Assembly (NCBI GenBank): GCA_045540335.1
Contig: JAZQHC010000052.1
Location: forward strand, 1 to 60,674
Length of the DNA: 60,674 nt
Direction: 5' to 3'
Source of the DNA: RGIG7213 sp045540335
Lineage (GTDB): Bacteria; Bacillota; Clostridia; Oscillospirales; CAG-272
In this document: positions 59,147-60,674 of the stretch, piece by piece
How the letters are laid out: each line of letters begins with the position of its first letter
How positions within the stretch are numbered: position 1 is the first letter of the stretch
Made by a program: the position numbers and the translations under genes
The notes under the pieces: generated by a model
Seen by the model: only the letters and a program-made list of their open reading frames with translations
Told to the model about the DNA's origin: nothing
Databases searched by the model: none

Positions 59147-59497
59147 GGGGGCGTAAAGGTTTCGACGGGGAGTTTGAAGTGCGATAAGCGAGCAGAGGCG
59201 CATTACCTCTTTAAAAAGTGCAATTTTAAAATTAAACGCTAACGATAATAACGTAGCTCTCGCTGCCTAATCGGCGAGCATCCGCCACAGAGGACCATGG
59301 CTGTGATACGGGTGTCATGCAGTGGTAAATGTGCGCCGCCCTATTGCTTTTGAAGCGGCCATAAACAAAAAAGCTACCTTTATTTTATATCAGAGTATCG
59401 GTTAGAAATAAAGGGAATTTAATTTGATACTCTGCGCTCGGAGAAAGTTGCGTGGATAGCTTTTCGGACAGGGGTTCAATTCCCCTCGCCTCCACCA
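59147..59497 (+). ncRNA. ssrA: Transfer-messenger RNA (tmRNA)
   Basis: A 351-base tmRNA. The 5' end GGGGGCGTAAAGGTTTCGAC pairs with the 3' end CGCCTCC followed by ACCA to form the tRNA-like acceptor; the T-arm GGGGTTCAATTCCCC is just inside. The coding segment at 59238-59270 gives the tag ANDNNVALAA then TAA, ending in the ALAA degron read by ClpXP-type proteases. Pseudoknot-forming stems lie between tag and acceptor, for example AGAGTATC with GATACTCT. It works with SmpB, directly upstream, in trans-translation. Confidence 0.96.
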
Positions 59498-59501
59498 CTA
59501 A

Positions 59502-59548
59502 AGGTGGATAATCCTTGCTTATTCAGCGGATTATCCGCCTTTTTTTCT
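59502..59548 (+). terminator. Intrinsic terminator of ssrA
   Basis: GGTGGATAATCC, loop TTGCTTATTCAGC, GGATTATCCGCC then TTTTTTTC. Confidence 0.88.
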
Positions 59549-59993
59549 TTATATTTTTCGAGGGTGCTGCCACTTACAGCACCCTCTTTTCTTCCGCTTG
59601 ATTCGATTGACTTTAACGCTTATCTGCATTTTTATTTTTTCTCGTTCATTTTCAAAATTCTGAAGCGATGACAGCAGTGCCGAGCTTCCCGTGTTTGCAA
59701 CAGCGGCTACGATGTTATCTATCTTCTTGTTTAATATTTCAAGTGAGGCGTTCAGCTGCTTCAGCGTATTTATACTTTCCTCATCAAAGCTCGTGTGGTA
59801 CTTGTAATATTCTTCTACTACCTTTTCCGCATTCATCTCATCAAATATGATCTTTGAAATTTCTTGCATGATAAACGTTTCAAGATACTCACGTCTTATC
59901 TCTTTATTTCTGCAAGCACGTGATACGGTTCGCTTGCGGTTTGAGCATTGATAGCATACATATTTGTTTTTGTTTCTTCCGCTGAAATGTCTT
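59549..59993 (-). pseudogene. Relic: C-terminal part of a serine recombinase downstream of ssrA
   Basis: One minus-strand frame reads RHFSGRNKNKYVCYQCSNRK, the zinc-ribbon core of large serine recombinases (CYQC then a later Cys in SRACRNKEIRREYLE), then a coiled coil (NASLEILNKKIDNIVAAVAN) and a basic end. There is no start codon and no catalytic or DNA-binding recombinase domain. Upstream the frame runs into the relic of a secreted protein read in another frame. It lies immediately 3' of ssrA, a common landing site of mobile elements. It differs in sequence from the recombinase relic near 2 kb. Confidence 0.65.
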
Positions 59994-60294
59994 ATCGTCT
60001 TCGATTTCGGTAATACTTTCTTCCGTGAACTCAGTGCATTCTTTTACAACAGTTTCTTGAATTACGGACGCTTCTTCCTTTGGTGTTTCACCATTTGTTT
60101 CAACCTTCGTCACCTCGCCTTCAAGCGCCGTTTCTGCAGTCTTTTCGTTTTCTTCGGATAACTTGCTCCACCGTTGTTGTTATCGCCGGCTGTGGCGGTT
60201 TTTCGGCGGTCACGTACGGCTCATCTGACCCCTTTTGCTGTGCAGGGAAGAACGACACAATAAGCGCGAGGATAATGGTGATTAATCTTTTCAT
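59904..60294 (-). pseudogene. Frameshifted secreted protein gene
   Basis: From ATG at 60294 (AAAGGAAAA upstream) the product begins with a signal peptide MKRLITIILALIVSFFPAQQ, then a Pro/Thr-rich stretch. Near 60160-60172 the coding sense shifts by one frame: the first frame ends RKRKDCRNGA and stops, while the second continues SKLSEENEKTAETALEGEV and a Glu/Thr-rich segment (EEASVIQETVVKECTEFTEE). Beyond about 59990 it runs into the recombinase relic in a different frame and stops at 59904. The gene therefore lost its natural 3' part and is probably inactive. Family not recognised. Confidence 0.5.
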
Positions 60295-60490
60295 ATATGT
60301 ATTTTCCTTTCCGAGCTCGTCTTTGCGGCTCAACACAAGAATAAACTGAAAAACAAATAACTCCGGAGAGAATCGGCAAGAAAAACATATCTTTTGTCAC
60401 AAATTTATGATATAATATTTTCACATAAAACCCCAACCTTTTCAGATTTGCGTGTCTATATGGGTGAAAGCTTTCGAGAGGAGCCAACAA

Positions 60491-60674
60491 GTGAACAGAC
60501 AAGACGTAGAGAAAACTATAACTGAATACCTGAAGCCCATATTCGGATTTGCTCTGAAGAGGTGTAAAAGCATCCACGATGCAGAGGATCTGTCGCAGGA
60601 GATTGCGATAAGAGCGTTCCGTGCGCTACTTATCAAGGATGACGTTGCGGACATGGGAAAGTTTATCTGGACTG
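60491..60674 (+). CDS. Sigma-70 family RNA polymerase sigma factor (3' end outside the window)
   Basis: Open frame from GTG at 60491 with GAGAGGAG seven bases upstream, running off the end of the window. The first 61 residues show sigma region 2: VNRQDVEKTITEYLKPIFGF, ALKRCKSIHDAEDLSQEIAI, then RAFRALLIKDD. DAEDLSQE is the core-binding signature of ECF-type sigma factors. TATAAT at 60411-60416 lies about 75 bases upstream, without a clear -35. A membrane anti-sigma factor or exported protein would be expected just beyond the edge. Confidence 0.82.
   Translation, partial: MNRQDVEKTITEYLKPIFGFALKRCKSIHDAEDLSQEIAIRAFRALLIKDDVADMGKFIWT

Noticed and set aside
60394..60416. TTGTCA...TATAAT promoter for the sigma-factor gene
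   Set aside because: The two hexamers are only 11 bases apart, too close for a sigma-A promoter; only the -10-like TATAAT is mentioned.
1..60674. CRISPR arrays
   Set aside because: No regularly spaced direct repeats were seen on reading the window; the only clear repeats are the two protein-coding modules at 3469-3870 and short boxes.

Overview
The window is about 60.7 kb of AT-rich chromosomal DNA from an anaerobic member of the Firmicutes, most likely class Clostridia and plausibly a gut Oscillospirales-type lineage. The clues are low-GC codon use with strong GGAGG-type ribosome sites, a dockerin-bearing secreted protein, group II ECF transporter ATPases, RuvC together with RuvA and RuvB, an NFACT-family RqcH, a tmRNA with tag ANDNNVALAA, and a tRNA-Pro that encodes its own CCA end. 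The lineage call is inference from gene content. No 16S rRNA is present.

Layout. 1-1.25 kb: the end of an OhrR-like MarR regulator and a TSUP permease. 1.27-7.35 kb: a scarred region with relics of two tyrosine integrases and a serine recombinase around a minus-strand operon. That operon encodes a DUF898/Sel1 membrane protein, an RsgI-like Cys-rich lipoprotein and a small gene broken by a 5-bp duplication. 7.5-15.3 kb: an Fe-S aldo/keto reductase, a cyclase-family hydrolase, small membrane or exported proteins, an XRE regulator and a 1413-residue dockerin protein with an EEP-type hydrolase domain. 15.5-16.5 kb: a pseudogene and ferritin. 16.7-20.9 kb: an envelope-signalling cluster in which two paralogous small membrane proteins flank a coiled-coil protein, a response regulator, a sensor kinase and an eight-helix membrane protein. 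21-25.6 kb: an EEP lipoprotein, a GC-richer decayed alcohol dehydrogenase, a PRTase-CE-like candidate conflict protein and tRNA-Pro(GGG).

25.7-30 kb, minus strand: a phosphatidylethanolamine-type phospholipid operon (PAP2 phosphatase, flippase-like protein, PssA, Psd, beta-propeller protein). 30.2-36.5 kb: MgtC-like protein, MFS transporter, PH-domain protein, DUF454, GNAT, HD hydrolase and GlmS. 36.6-39.8 kb, minus: Nif3-like protein, RqcH and a HAD hydrolase. 40-53.2 kb, plus: an unbroken run of twelve tightly packed genes, ruvCAB, a methyltransferase, ecfA1-ecfA2-ecfT, truA, a DUF5711 protein, CvpA, a zinc-finger Clp ATPase and a P-type ATPase-like protein that has lost its catalytic motifs. 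53.3-58.4 kb, minus: a phosphodiester glycosidase, an ATP-grasp ligase, ASCH and XRE proteins and RlmD. 58.6-60.7 kb: smpB and ssrA, then relics of a serine recombinase and a secreted protein, and the start of a sigma factor.

The most unusual signals are the catalytically degenerate P-type ATPase beside the Clp unfoldase, the two-component cluster bracketed by paralogous membrane proteins with recurring promoter boxes, the PRTase-CE gene next to tRNA-Pro, and the two EEP-domain exoproteins. No CRISPR array, rRNA or intact mobile element was found.
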